Source: Varroa destructor (Eukaryota > Arthropoda > Arachnida > Mesostigmata > Varroidae). Taken from it: a stretch of 64,000 nt of DNA. The notes below the pieces were generated by a model. It saw nothing but the letters and a program-made list of their open reading frames with translations. It made no database searches and was not told the origin of the DNA. A program made the position numbers and the translations under genes. The stretch lies in NCBI RefSeq assembly GCF_002443255.2, contig NW_019211458.1:19733509-19797508 (forward strand), in the 5' to 3' direction. How positions within the stretch are numbered: the stretch's first letter is position 1; every line of letters starts with the position of its first letter. This document shows positions 48,520 through 60,600 of the stretch, piece by piece.

Positions 48520-49060
48520 CGGATCGTTTTCAGTCATCTACGTTGGTATAGTCGCTAACAGAAGCAAGGCAGGCAAACTAAGGAGAAAATAAGACAGGGG
48601 GGTAATATAGCATAACGGATACGATATAGACTAGCATAAGCAGAAAGGCTACCGCTAATATAACGGTACCCTATCTAAAAGTATTCCCTCAGACACACTC
48701 AATGCGGTCAGCTTTATATGTAATGAGAACAGCAAGAAATCTGATGAAAATGTGAAGGGGTAGATCATTTGTAAATTCACGAGGACAAGAAAGGGAAAGC
48801 CTTAATGAAAAATTGCAGATTAGTCAACGAATGCTCGACCTGCCCGATATATACATTCATATAATACTGGTCGACAATCTATTAACTAAAAATCTATTGG
48901 TCAGACATGCGATTGAATATTTTGCTTTAAAGTACTGATATCGCTGCTGTTTCTTCGAGCCACATCTATGCTCAGAGACTATTTTTCATTTTTGAGTTCA
49001 GGCCTTCTCAAAACCTCAGACCCTCTCTGTACGGCGCCACAGTTCAAATAAGACAAATGA
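48520..49060. other. Stretch without a gene
   Basis: AT-rich and closed in all frames beyond short runs. Nothing recognisable. Confidence 0.5.
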
Positions 49061-49075
49061 CATAGGTGACAATAG

Positions 49076-49097
49076 AAAAAAAAAAAAAAAAAAAAAA
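49076..49097. repeat. Poly(A) run
   Basis: A run of 22 A. Confidence 0.85.
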
Positions 49098-49561
49098 GTG
49101 CACGAATAACGACGACAGTGACTACGATAACGAAAAAAGGATCCACACGCCTGTCGGAATCGGGTTTACTACTGCTGCGCAGTTTACCGGGCTGTTTGAC
49201 TGGTTCACTTCGTTAGCCACTTGGTCGCTTGACGACTGCAGACGATTGCCGCTGGGTTTTATCGCCATCACAGGTAGGAACGTTACACTCACTGTTTCAT
49301 AGTTAGAGCATTCGTTAGTTGGTGTTCGCGATCTCGTTGCGAGGTAGCCCGGCAAACAACGATTGAAAGTTAGGCCGTTTTTGATACTGTGAAGGCCTTA
49401 ACCTTAGCTCGTCGTCGGTTACGTCGTTGTTGTTGTTATTGCTGGGGCTGCTGCAATCATTCCTGTCTGCCGTGTTTGTTTACTAGAAGCACGACGGGTC
49501 ATGGCGCGTCCGCGTTGTCGTTCCCGTATCCGCAGCGACACACCATTCCCGTCGTTCTTAC

Positions 49562-49687
49562 CTCAACAGATAGATCGATATATCTGTCGAGAGAGGGTGC
49601 GAAATGGCTAGGTAAACGCCGAAAGGGATAGAGATGTTGCCAGCGTAAAATAGAGCGAGGCCTCTCTGATCCACCAAAGAAGACTGA
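49562..49687 (-). CDS. Candidate internal coding exon, phase 0-0
   Basis: On the minus strand a long pyrimidine tract (TTTTTCTTTTGGTCTTCAG), with a branch-like GCTAAAC upstream, opens a 126-base exon that ends at a near-consensus TTGAG|GTAAGA donor. The 42 codons are in phase 0 at both ends and read SVFFGGSERPRSILRWQHLY, then PFRRLPSHFAPSL and DRYIDLSVE. This is among the better paired splice sites in the window. No family is recognised. Confidence 0.32.
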
Positions 49688-50882
49688 CTGAAGACCAAAA
49701 GAAAAATCGAAGAAGATCAAGGCAACTTGTTTAGCTTCTCTTTCTCTCTCCCCCGGGGCGGGCAGTTTCACACCGTTGAAGATCCGTCGATGGCCAAATA
49801 TTTCTTGGTTCATTGTCGCTCACTTTCTTTTTCCTCTCTATCGATATACGCACTCATAAGTCTATTCATATCGATCACATGCTGTTAACGCTATTAGTGC
49901 CAGTTATTATTTTTGCAGCAGCTTGTGGTAATGTGTAATGATGCTATGGTACTGTTAATGATCTTCCTGACAATGCTGTGGATTATAAGAATCTGGAATA
50001 TATATATATATATGATAAAACGACGCTGCCGCATTTGAAGCGACCCCGTCTTTGTTTTTCTTGGCGCAATCATCATTGTGCTTCTCCTGTTATTTGGTAT
50101 ATTTACACCATTGTGTTACAGAGCTTCGATGTGACGAAGCTAACAACTCGAAAAGTATGAAAAAAATGGCTTTGGCGATTTCATCTACATCTATAGTATG
50201 ATGCTAAATGGCCTGCGGTAGGACAAGTTAAATTCATTATGGGCAATAGGTGACTAATGGTCAATACGATCAGCATCGTTACAGACGGATTTGGACGCCT
50301 CTTGACATTATTTGACGCGCTGTGAAACGTCTACTTCACGACATGGCATCCAGGGCGATGAAGATAATACCGAAAGCGACGATCTATGATAAACAAAAAA
50401 ACGCGTGTTTGTGGTCAACTCCCTGCTAAGAGTATGTAATGATTATAGCGACGCTTTTTTGACTGGTGTGGCTGACGACAGATCACAGAAAAACTATTAC
50501 ATTTGCAGATGTAAAATTAAGCAAACGAAACAGCACTAAAACTCAGCTTAGCTTATGCTGTTGCCATGTGGTTCAACAAACTTATAATCATAAACGGCTG
50601 TGTTCGACGTCACAAAAAACCGGCTAGAATATCATCGTATAGGTGCTAGCATTTACTGTAACCGCCTGAAAACAGCAGAGATCTTCTGCCTGGCAGAAAG
50701 TTAAAAAGAAAGCACGCTGGAAACCCAACCCCAACCAGGTGAGATGGCCAGCCAGATAGTATAAGAACGTATAATATATTTGAGGTTTCATTGAAGTTCC
50801 TCATATTTGGCGGTACCTACTACCGGACAGAAATGTGCACTTAAGATGCTGTTATTGGTATCTCCGTTGTCGTCGTTATCGC

Positions 50883-50906
50883 TGTTGTTGTTGTTGTTGT
50901 TGTTGT
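50883..50906. repeat. (GTT)n trinucleotide tract
   Basis: Eight GTT units at the start of a triplet-rich patch running to about 51560. Overlapping Cys- or Val-rich frames here are repeat products. Confidence 0.9.
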
Positions 50907-51707
50907 GGGCGCCATGAAGAGCTCTCGGTTCGTCGACTGATTATCGGTTACCGCTTGGCTTGTCTAGCTCAAGCTACGGCGACTATTTCGACTGTCTGTC
51001 TGTCAGAAACTGCTGGTGCTGCTTCTGTTTTTTCGGCATTTATGCCAGTGTAGATAAACTTGGACCCTGAGACTAAGCTCGGCGTCAGCATGGTCGTCAC
51101 TTAGTAGCAGTGCCGATCATTGCGTAGTCGGGGCAATGCTGTTGTTGCCGCCTCGTTTTTGGGTTCATCAGCAGCTACCGATGGGGTTCTTGTTGGCTAT
51201 GCGCGTACGGAGCGCGGTATCGCCAGCCCCAACGCAATTGGCATTCGGCTTCGATGTTTTGTTACGTTTCTCTGTTAACGCAACGCCGTTGTTGTAGCTG
51301 CGGAAAATGCTGATGTTGTGGCGTGGCTATTGGTGGGTCTGCCAACACTACATTTTAGCAGCTTCTGCTGCCATCGTCATCGTCGTCGTCCCTTCTTGCT
51401 GCAACTTTTACGCTGGTCGAGAAGAGGGAGAAGTATGCATAGCAAATTTGGAAACTGCAGTAACTGAACGACAGAATTTTGACTGCTATTGCTGCTGCGT
51501 CAAATGACAACGCTGTCATTACCGTTTCAGTTAGCTCCAACGCCGCTGCCATTCACCTGATGTGACTGCGGGTCGCGCAGCCCCTGCTGGCCGTTAAGAC
51601 CCAGTCTGAGTCGGAATCGCCTTTCTCAGAAATGACGCAGAGGAATCGTATCGGGAACGCAGCAGCGAACGCGCTGCTTCGAAGCGTCAAAACGAAGCAG
51701 AACAACT

Positions 51708-51708
<1 letters not shown>

Positions 51709-51738
<30 letters not shown>

Positions 51739-51740
51739 AC
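51709..51740. repeat. (CAGG)n tetranucleotide repeat
   Basis: Seven to eight CAGG units. The CLPA-type repeat seen on the minus strand comes from it. Confidence 0.93.
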
Positions 51741-53420
51741 AGATCTTGGCAGAGAAGACAACAACAAAATGTGTATGATGAACGAAAAAGACGGCACAAA
51801 ATATATATAGCAATACATGCATAGATGAAGCCTAAGAACGAAAGAGCCCGCCGTTACAGGACACTGCAGCGCAGCACGCTTGTTACTGCGGACGGCGCTG
51901 GGCGACCGTCGTGTTCCGTTGGACACTGCACTGGCTACCATTGTAAAAACTCAAAGCAACAGAATTCCGCGAGAGTAATAATTGTCTACTTACAAAACTA
52001 CTGCTGCTCATAGTGTTTCTGCTTGCGCCGCTAACCTGACGCTGAACGTCGCTGCCTATCGATTGAGCCAGCTGGCTCTTCTTGCGTACTCTGTACGGCT
52101 CTCGCTGCAGGAGAACAATCCTGTAGCAATAGGCATTGCTACCTCCATGAAAACGATAGCAGTATCAGCAGCAATAGCAATATTTTTTTATGGAAGCGAT
52201 GACTAACGTGTCTCGGCAGATGAGCATTGCCATTCGTTAGTCGTTGCTCTCAAGGCGATCTTCTAAATTCAATGCTGTACGGGTTAGTTTTGCTGTCTGC
52301 CAGGGGTCAGCCAAAAGGCTTGCACTGCAAGAACTCTCGTTGGACGTTGGCGATGACAAACTATTCTAAAAAAGCCAAAAGGCTCCCGAGGACGTCTGTC
52401 AACTATGATATGTCGTAGTAGTGGTCTGTGCCGGTTTAGTAATTTGACCTTATACTTCCTCTCTGTCTTAGGGCTACGGATCTCTCCCTTTTTAAAAACC
52501 GCGGCCATTCTCTCAGCAGCGGCAAATAGAGAATACTACCAGTAGTGAAACCCACTGAATCTAGCCGGAAAAAATCAACCACAAATATGTAGGGTATGTA
52601 GCAGCAACAACGAACCGCTGAAGTGGTGGAATTTAGCGGAAGACGCTAACCTGGTCGCGTACGATGCCATTTTCGTGCATTATTCTCTTTCTCTCCAGCA
52701 AAAAGGCTCCAATGTTAGGTCTGTAAGCTTCTTGAAATAGAGAAACCTGCGAGATTAGAGTTCCGTAGGCTTCCAGGGGACCTGAGTTTTCGAGGCTTGA
52801 ATCTTCTATACAGCGATAGAAAAGGAGAGACTCGTCATAGGCTTATTCTTCTTCTGTGTCATGCATAGAAACTCGTGCTGAGAGACAGTCTGCTCCCGGC
52901 CACGAAGCATCCTTGTTATTTCTGTGGGCCTGGTAAATAAGAATTAGCAGAGTATTCCAGATTCTAAAAAGGTCGAGCGCCCCAGCCACGCCATCTGACT
53001 GATCTGTTCTCTCCGAGAGTAAACCGAGACGGGGGTATAAACACTTTCTGGGACCGGTCGGTTTCCCTTAACGAATCAACTTCTTCCACTACTGTATGTC
53101 TTCTTACGACTACGGTAGTGACGATGACGCTGCGAAGCATCGCATCGTTTCTCCTCTTTTGTACAGCCATTCTATACAACAAGTCCTAGCTATAGTGTGC
53201 GTCTGTGTCATGAACGAGCGCGAACTCATTTTATCCTAGTCGCGGCATCAGACGAGATGAGAATAGGAAAAGTCGCCAAGCAAAGATTCCACGCCTGAAA
53301 CTCCCGCCCTAGCCAGGCTCGATGACAGCCGCTGATGAATAGGCTTATTTATAGAAGCAGCAGGGTCAGCGACAATTCCAATCTTTGACGATAGCAGTCA
53401 TTGCAGAGATGGTGGCTATT

Positions 53421-53441
53421 GCGGCGGCGGCGGCGGCAGCG
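53421..53441. repeat. (GCG)n trinucleotide tract
   Basis: Six GCG/GGC units with one AGC end unit. Confidence 0.85.
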
Positions 53442-54012
53442 GCCACAAGAAGCGACACATAAAGGCTATGCAGAGTAGAATATAGTCTGTAGTCTCTGGC
53501 GGACTCAAGCGACGATTCGCGGGTTCTCTTCTCATCGTTCTATTTATCTCTCCCTGCTTTTCTGCCGTTCTCTCTGTTCATGGACATTTGGATGCATGGG
53601 TCATGCCAACGTGGCGCTTAGCAGTCCTGTTCATGATGAAATAAAATCCCTGCGTGCAAGCTCGCGGAACGGACGTGTTTATGTAGTTTAGTGGAATGAG
53701 TAGAGTCAGTTGGAGCAGCCCGATAGAGATACGGTGCCACGCGAACCACTGACGACATACGACTCTCCCCGTATTCCATCGCAGGTCCTAAGCCATTTGT
53801 ATACGACGCAGGAGGCTTTCGCGCAATCATTGCTGGCCACCATTTGCCGCCGGGTTAAGGAATAGAGCGCATAAACATGGTCACCAAGATCATTCCGTCC
53901 TACCTCAGCACCTACATTGCTATAGCTAACAGGCTTGCCCCGTTTGCCGTTTTCGTGCTGTGCTCATCAGCTCAATACGTGGGCGGAGTCGAAACGGCTG
54001 TTATGGCCCTAC

Positions 54013-54120
54013 CTGTTACGGTAGTAGGGGCATAGCCAGGTCTGCCACAGTCTAAAAGAGGCGGTGCGGGCATTCCGGTGAATGTCTACCGAATACGCTT
54101 TACCAGCGGGGGTAGACGAA
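54013..54120 (-). CDS. Candidate internal coding exon, phase 2-2
   Basis: The minus-strand acceptor (TTCTAAAGAGTTTTCCCTC, then CCCAG) and an AACAG|GTAGGG donor bracket 108 bases reading PAGKAYSVDIHRNARTASF, then RLWQTWLCPYYRN. Phase is 2 at both ends. Composition is balanced, with three Trp/Cys residues near the end. No family is recognised. It lies about 580 bases from the plus-strand exon at 54697, so a minus-strand gene here would be divergent from, or overlap, that locus. Confidence 0.3.
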
Positions 54121-54660
54121 CTGGGGAGGGAAAACTCTTTAGAAATATGGTCTCGTTTGGCTTTATCTATGTAGCTAACAACACCGGCCGTGGCTTCATC
54201 ATTCACGTATTGCAGTTATGTGTCCTGGTTACGTAAAGCAGGGAAATACCATCTCCCCATTACTGATTTTATTCGCTCTAAGAGAAATACAGGTACAGAA
54301 ACGCGATTGCGGCCAGCCCAGGATGTGCTAATTGTAGATGTTATATGGAGAGCGTCTTCGTAGTAAATACATTATATACTAGAAAGACCATATAAAACCG
54401 GCGCTTCACTTTTATTCCAGCTAAGCGATCCCTTCTCCGATTAAACCTTTTTTTCTTTACCAGTGCAGGTTAAATGCGAGCGAAAACAATCAAGGGCATT
54501 TTTGACGTATAAAAAGTGAATACTGTCCTATGTAATGTGATGTTAAAAGCTGTGTAAAATCTATTATTGTTATCGCTTGTTTAGATAAAAAAAAATTTCC
54601 TTTCGATTCGTGTGCACAGAGGTAATTATCATATTTATATATTTTTTTAAAGCCGTTTTT

Positions 54661-54696
54661 TTCTAACCAATTTTACTTTTTTCTTCTGTTGCACAG
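54661..54696 (+). promoter_or_regulatory. 3' splice site: branch point, pyrimidine tract and acceptor
   Basis: TTCTAAC (54661-54667) fits the branch-point consensus. It is followed by an uninterrupted C/T-rich stretch and GCACAG ending at 54696, about 30 bases from branch to AG, which is ideal spacing. Confidence 0.6.
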
Positions 54697-55317
54697 GTGT
54701 AGCCTCGATACAGCGTTTAGCGTTCCTGTCGATGAGTTGCTATTGCAGAACCACAGTGTTGTCGCCTAGCGCTATCGATTAATTACTCTTGTAGATCGAG
54801 AATCAATTGAAGGTTGAAACACGCTACAATGAGCCGCTGCGATTATGGGCCCCTTCGTAGATGATGCGGCCGCAAGCGTGCTCGCCAGAGAGCCATTGCG
54901 AGACGACAGCTGAGGGCGTGCTGACGCCCTCCCCGAGCAGCGGGGCTTTGTCAGCGCGGGTCCCAGTCGGCTGCACCCCGTCATGGAGTACCACTGGGCC
55001 GACTGGAGCGACGCGGGGCTGTGGACCTGGGCACCGGATGATGAAGATGACGAGCTTGTGTATTTTCGCTGCAGCTCGTCGGGACGCTGCGCCGACCTGT
55101 TACCGGCGCCGCCGCACTTTGTGCCGCCTCCTCCAGCGCCGCCAGGAGTATGCGCCGCGGGCTTGGCTTCCGACGATCTACAGTTCTGTCCGGCTGGACA
55201 GCTTATGGGTGATCGAGCCCTAAGTTCCCTGTTAGGGCCGTCTGCTTTGCCCCTCATCACGGTGTTTTGTGCTATCCTTGTCACGGTAACGCTGGTTGCA
55301 GCTTTCCTCTTCTGCAA
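54697..55317 (+). CDS. First coding exon of a single-pass transmembrane protein
   Basis: The exon starts after a textbook acceptor, has a GC- and CpG-rich leader of about 286 bases, and its coding part begins at ATG 54983. The in-frame stop at 54911 is the nearest upstream, and no other ATG lies between. The 111 codons read an aromatic and acidic N terminus (MEYHWADWSDAGLWTW, then APDDEDDELVYF), a Cys-containing Pro-rich linker (CSSSGRCADLLP, PPHFVPPPPAPPGV), then SALPLITVFCAILVTVTLVA, the start of a transmembrane helix that runs into AFLFC. The frame is cut by TGCAA|GTGAGT at 55318, in phase 2, so a cytoplasmic part must lie in later exons outside or further along the window. There is no signal peptide, so the helix would act as a signal-anchor with the N terminus outside. 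I do not recognise the family. Tryptophan density and the exon boundary right after the helix support real coding. Confidence 0.6.
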
Positions 55318-55323
55318 GTGAGT
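55318..55323 (+). promoter_or_regulatory. 5' splice donor GTGAGT
   Basis: A consensus donor immediately after the transmembrane-coding sequence. Read through, the frame would stop at TGA four bases later. Confidence 0.6.
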
Positions 55324-55751
55324 AGCAGTAGTTATAATCGTAGTAATTATGGTCTTGTATGTTTCATTAAATTAGTTTTTAACAAGCTGTACATACATGC
55401 ACTGATTTTGGAAATAGGAAAAAAATTAATACGCTGTGAAGCGTGGCATAACAGAAAAACTACACGGCGGTAAAAGGGTTGGATAGCTTATTAGGCTATG
55501 AATGAAATGGTTTCGTAAACTTTGTTTATTTCATTACTTTGCTCCGTCATTATCTGTCTCTCTCGTGCGCGCGCACCTTTTCGATAGTCTGCAGTAATAG
55601 TTGTTGTAGCGGAGACAGGCACTGTTAGTATTGCGACTGTGGTTGTAATAAACAATGACATTATTATTCGGGAGGTCATCGCTCCCACCACACCGTCCAC
55701 AGAGCCATAAAGAAGAGCGATGCTTTCTGAGTGGAGGACAAATTGTGATAT

Positions 55752-55772
55752 AAAAAAAAAAAAAAAAAAAAA
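55752..55772. repeat. Poly(A) run
   Basis: A run of 21 A. Confidence 0.85.
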
Positions 55773-56735
55773 GTAGTAGTAAGACTAGTCAAAAAGAGAA
55801 GTAAAATTGTTCTTTCGGTATGTCGCCTCCCCGCTGATATTAGTGCCGGCCGCGGTGGTGGCCAGTCGTCGTCGTCGCCACTGGTCTGGTTCGTCGTGTC
55901 CTCCATTCTGTCGGTCGTTATTGCAAGAACTACGAATGGATTTTGAGTCCATACATGTATTTCTGTCTGTGTCTGTGTGTATGATGCAAGCGGCGTTCGA
56001 ATGTATGGCAACTTGCCGCTACCGCTACAGAACGAACAGAAAATGTATTAGCGGTTTTGTACCCACCGTCAATTCCTACACTGCTAGACCTCTGCACTAC
56101 CTTCGTTTCACCCGGCCATTCTCTGTATTTCTTCGAAAGAACGCCTCCGTCTTGCCGCGGCCGCTGCTATCGCTGCTTCTTCGTCTGTGCAGTTGTCGCA
56201 TCGACGACGAACGACAGCCACCCCAACGAGAGAGTAGCTAAAGGAAAAACACGATTTCTCCTACGACATTCCTGCGACGTTCCCGGAGACTCCATCTCTT
56301 TCTTTCCTCCATGAACCCCTGTTTCCACCCTGTCCGCTTCATCCACAACCGATTCCATTCTTAGGCTCAAAGGAATTTCCTCTTCCTCTCTCGCTTATAG
56401 ATCCGACCGCGGTCTGCGTCGGGTCCTGCGTAACAGCTAAAGCAGTAACCGCTTGCAGCGCAACAAACTCGGACGACTTCGTTCGTTTCTTTGGGTCCGT
56501 CGAACTACCAGACAAACCGACTCGTTGCCGCCTCCAGCAGTCGACTGGTTGTCGTTCATGCGTCCTTCCGAGCTATAATAAAACAACCGGACGAACAGGA
56601 AAGGTCTAGCGAGCAGCAGTCCCCAAGCTCGTAGCACAACAACTCCATTCAGAGTCGATCGGTGGGAGAGGCGGTGACTATATACCACCACCACCATCAG
56701 CAGTCTGCCTGCTTTGCCAGTTCGTGGGTTCCCCA

Positions 56736-56759
56736 CAGCAGCAGCAGCAGCAGCAGCAA
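56736..56759. repeat. (CAG)n trinucleotide tract
   Basis: Eight CAG units. No convincing exon surrounds it. Confidence 0.92.
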
Positions 56760-57495
56760 CCCTTCGAATGGGGTTAGTGAACTAGCGGCGCTCTTATGGA
56801 AACGGGTGGGGGATTCGGCCTGCGCTTAGGATTGGATTGACGGGATGAAAGACTGCCAGCGCCCTCTATAGGTTACTAAGTGAATCTGGCTGGCTATTTG
56901 CTTGCTCTTGCCTTGTGCTCTTCTATTTTCAACGGTGCGCTGTGGTCTGTGAAAACGAAGCGCCTGCTAAATTGGTGTTATTTCTGTTATTACTTGACTA
57001 TCGGGAAAAGCAACTACCTGGACCCTTTATTGTATCTAGAGCATTAGGCACCTACGTTGATAGTAGGTGCAAGCTTTGCTGGCCAAAGTTACTCTGCATT
57101 TTCATACTCGTAATACATATAGCACAACAGGCGAGCATCGGTTTCGAACCTCCAATGGCAACTGTTTTTCTTTAAGCCTTCGACATTTTTCGCTGGCTCG
57201 TTGGGCTTTCTCTTACAATATCACCGATATCAGCGAATGCGCAATGATTTTCAATGCTAAAGCCGTATTATTGTGGCGTGGTCGGTTTGGTCTGAGATGC
57301 CGCGAAAGGGTGCCGCTCTCCAGTGGATGGCCATCGCGCCTTTATAAGTGCATACGAGCGGGTCAGAGGGGATCACGGTAAGCATAGGCGAATACGTGTA
57401 GCCGTATAGTGCGCGAGAAGGCTCGTTGTACAACAATTGCCCTTATATTAGACGAAGGCCGGAACGACCGGCGGAACCAGTTCTGTTCCTTGCAG

Positions 57496-57677
57496 TATCT
57501 ACAGGCTCAGTTCACATTCGCAATCGAAACAGTAGCCAGGCAACAAGGCCGAAAATAGTGATATCCGTAACCGTCTTTTACGTCGTATTTAGTCTATTGT
57601 CTCTCTTTTCCTTTTGCGCGGTTTTCTGGACGACCCTGGCCCGTGCATTGTTTAAACTCAACGAGCAGCAACGATGA
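57496..57677 (+). CDS. Candidate terminal exon encoding a transmembrane helix and short tail
   Basis: A strong acceptor (CCAGTTCTGTTCCTTGCAG, ending at 57495) opens a frame that reads a polar stretch with a possible N-glycosylation site (VHIRNRNSSQATRP). About 24 hydrophobic residues follow (IVISVTVFYVVFSLLSLFSF, then CAVFW), then a short basic and polar tail (LARALFKLNEQQR) and a TGA ending at 57677. Codons are mixed with a C/G-leaning third position. Entry phase is 1, whereas the exon ending at 55317 leaves in phase 2, so the two do not join directly. A second acceptor at 57504 gives the same phase. No family is recognised. Confidence 0.35.
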
Positions 57678-57780
57678 ATTTTGAGTGATGGCTCAAATGG
57701 AAGACAACACTTGCTCTTGGAAGTAGTAAAAGCATGGAAACAGACACGGTACTCCTGACCGGTGAAGAACCGAGTAACCT

Positions 57781-60600
57781 TTATCGTGCCGTCCCTACTA
57801 AACTATCGCTTCCTTCACCATCAGAATAGGTGCGATAGCTGATCGACATTTGGATATTATCTATTATGAGAGGTGACCTAACGGTAAAGTGGATCGCTAC
57901 GGTGAGCGCTCTGTGAATCGAAACTAAGAAAGAGAATCGGGGACGCGTCGACGACGACGACAACAACAGCAGCATCGGCTTGAGTTTGCAGTTGACTAAC
58001 TTGTTAGTTAAACAGGTAGAACTTGTCGTTTAGCGTGCTTGGCCGGATACAGCCACCTCTCGAGTTCCCTGTTTGTGGATCGTGCGCAGCGGCTGTAGTG
58101 GGCCAGTTTCAAAAGCAGTAGCAGCTTGAACAAAAAGGTGTACACATCATCGTTGTTGTCGAACAGGCCATCCTCCCGTAAGTCCGTACTGTCAGCGCAG
58201 ATCGTCACCCAGTCGGATGCTAAGCCGATGCTACGATGCTATGACGATGCTTTAAGTGGGATCTCGCGCTTGCTCGAAACCTAAAAGCCCCCTTCAGCCC
58301 TTAGATGTCGTCTGCTCGGGCAACGAAGTCCGAATCGATCAATCAATTCATATAGCCGTTGATCCGACTGCGCCTTATTAGCCAACAACGTCAGCACATC
58401 TAGCAGGCTCACGTTGAATGTTTGTCTAACCAAAATCGCCTGCAGTTCGTTGAATAGACCCCTGCTTACAGGATCTATAATATATATATATAAATATATA
58501 TATTTGCACGCTTCAACACTCACATTGCGTCTCTGTGGCTTCGATGATGGCTAGGACAGCCAGTCCAATCAGCCACTCGGTAAGCTATTCCAGCAATAGC
58601 CATACTATGGCTACGATTGCCTACACAGTAGTCAGCAGCATTAGTATACACAGTTAGCTCGCTCCCGCCACCTCTAGCACAGAGCTGGAGGTGTGTGTGT
58701 GAAAGCCCTGTGGAGCTCAGCAACGGCCGTTACCTCGTACATATCGGAACGACGGTGTAGTACTTGGCCAAAGCAACGCCTCGGGCGGGAAGACACTCTT
58801 TTGTTGCACTCTCTGGATGCACGCCTGTTAGAGGAGGATTCTGCCACTGCGCCTGCGAGGGAACTAAACGCCTGAACGTTTCTGCTGCTAAACGCTTCAA
58901 TGCACAGTAGGCAGATAGACAGAAGCAGACACCCACAAACCTAAACAGTGTACGAGCGAAGGTTGGGGCGACCCCTTACAGGAAAGCTCATACAGGACAA
59001 CGCTATTAGCGATAATGAAGCGACTGGACCGGACCGCACAGAGGAACAGGGAGCGGCAGACGAAACGGTACTGAGGTAGAGGAAAGAGTGACTGTTGGGA
59101 CTGCCGCTTCCTCAAGCATAGGTGGCTTTAGGTTAGTCTGTGGATGTTGTCGATGTGCGTCTATAGGGCTGTGCTTGTGCGTGTGCACGCTTCGGTGGCT
59201 TTTAGCCATCGTCTTGTATCCCCTGGCAAAAGCCACAGACAGCAAAGGCTGTCAAATAAGCCCAATTTTTCTTTCTCTATAGCTTATAGTAGGTGATTAC
59301 GAGTTAATGGATCCATGCGTAACAATGGAGTATACTTCATATACAGATACTTACAGCCAAAGTGTCGAAGAGCTCAACTATTATTGGCTTTTTTTAAATA
59401 CCAGTGTAAAAGGTGTGCATTTTGTGCCTTCCGAGTTTCGATATCGTGCGGGCGAACCGTTTGTCGTCAGCGTCGGACCCAACCTAATCCAGAAAGCAGA
59501 AGGAAAAACAATTTGATACAATTCTAGTGTACAAGCAAAACACGATCAATTTTCGATCACTTGCAAGGTACCGTGGTTTTTAGCTCGAACGGGTCCGGTA
59601 GTTGCAAGCAGGGGGCCGTTATTGACACGGTACTACCGCTGAGCTGCAAAATAGGGCGTACAAAGGGTCATATTTTGAAGTTTCCGCAGGGGCGGAGATT
59701 CAGTTAGAAAGCAAGGGTAGGCGCAAGAATTTCGTGTTCTCTCCTTCGAAAAGCTATTACTGTTGTCGCGTTAAAGCTTCATCTGCTTTACACACAATAA
59801 CCGAAGACTTACTATCATACACGAACGACGGCTACTCGTTGTCAATAGAATCCTAGCAGAGGTAAAATGCTGGCTAAGTTTACGAAGTGGCCTAATATCA
59901 GTTAACCCAAAATGAATCTAGTTAAGTTCTGCTAGTGCTCACTAATCGATAACAAAAGACTTTTGCTATGCCGTTATTCCATAGAGCACACACTCCACAA
60001 CTGGGGTGTACGAAAATAGGTTAAATATTTGTCCAGCGTAAAACTATTAGATAAGGCGGACGTAAAGGGATTTTGTGTGCGGTCAGTTTTAACCGTATCG
60101 TGGGATTTCCTAGCCAAAAGACACTGCTGTATATGACATTTGCATTTGTCGTGTAACGACAAGAGCACAAATTTGCCTTAAATAGCCATTCGATTCACTG
60201 CCGTTTGACCTAAAAGTAAAAAATCACACTCAGAATCAACAGAGAAAGGCATAGCTCAGTTGTCCTGCTTGGCAGGTTTTTAAGGATCGAACGCAAGTGA
60301 ATCCTGTTCATCTCGCTTTTTTCCCCCCTTTTAACGCCTCGCCCCTCGTAAATTTCGCTCCCTTCGAATGCCTCGAGAACAGCGGCTACAGTGAGGGGTA
60401 CGAGCCAGTTTTTGCGTTTTGGCAAATATGCGACTGGAGTGAGAGATTTGGCTGGTATTCTGGCGATGACAATTAGTCAGTCCGTTCGTTCCACGCCGTG
60501 CGTGATACAATAGCATTGTCATACCTGCTAAACCTACCGGCGGTCATCGACAGAGCGTCATTGCAGACAGCAAACGCACTTTGATGCGCACACAGAAGAC
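57781..60600. other. Stretch without a defensible gene
   Basis: Short frames on both strands without clear splice flanks. It includes a CAACAG-rich stretch near 57960, an AT microsatellite at 58477-58503, and a short GT/GC-rich stretch near 59170-59190. Confidence 0.45.
58477..58503. repeat. (TA)n microsatellite
   Basis: A TA run with an AAA interruption. Confidence 0.88.

Noticed and set aside
49076..49097. Poly(A) runs at 31186, 49076 and 55752 as tails of retrocopies or LINE elements
   Set aside because: No reverse-transcriptase-like or mRNA-like sequence precedes them, and no target-site duplications were seen.
51687..51941. Minus-strand frame with LPAC repeats
   Set aside because: The repeat is the translation of the CAGG microsatellite.
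54772..55317. 181-codon open frame on the minus strand
   Set aside because: It is the shadow of the plus-strand transmembrane exon in GC-rich DNA. Its product is low-complexity Ser/Ala/Pro and lacks splice signals.
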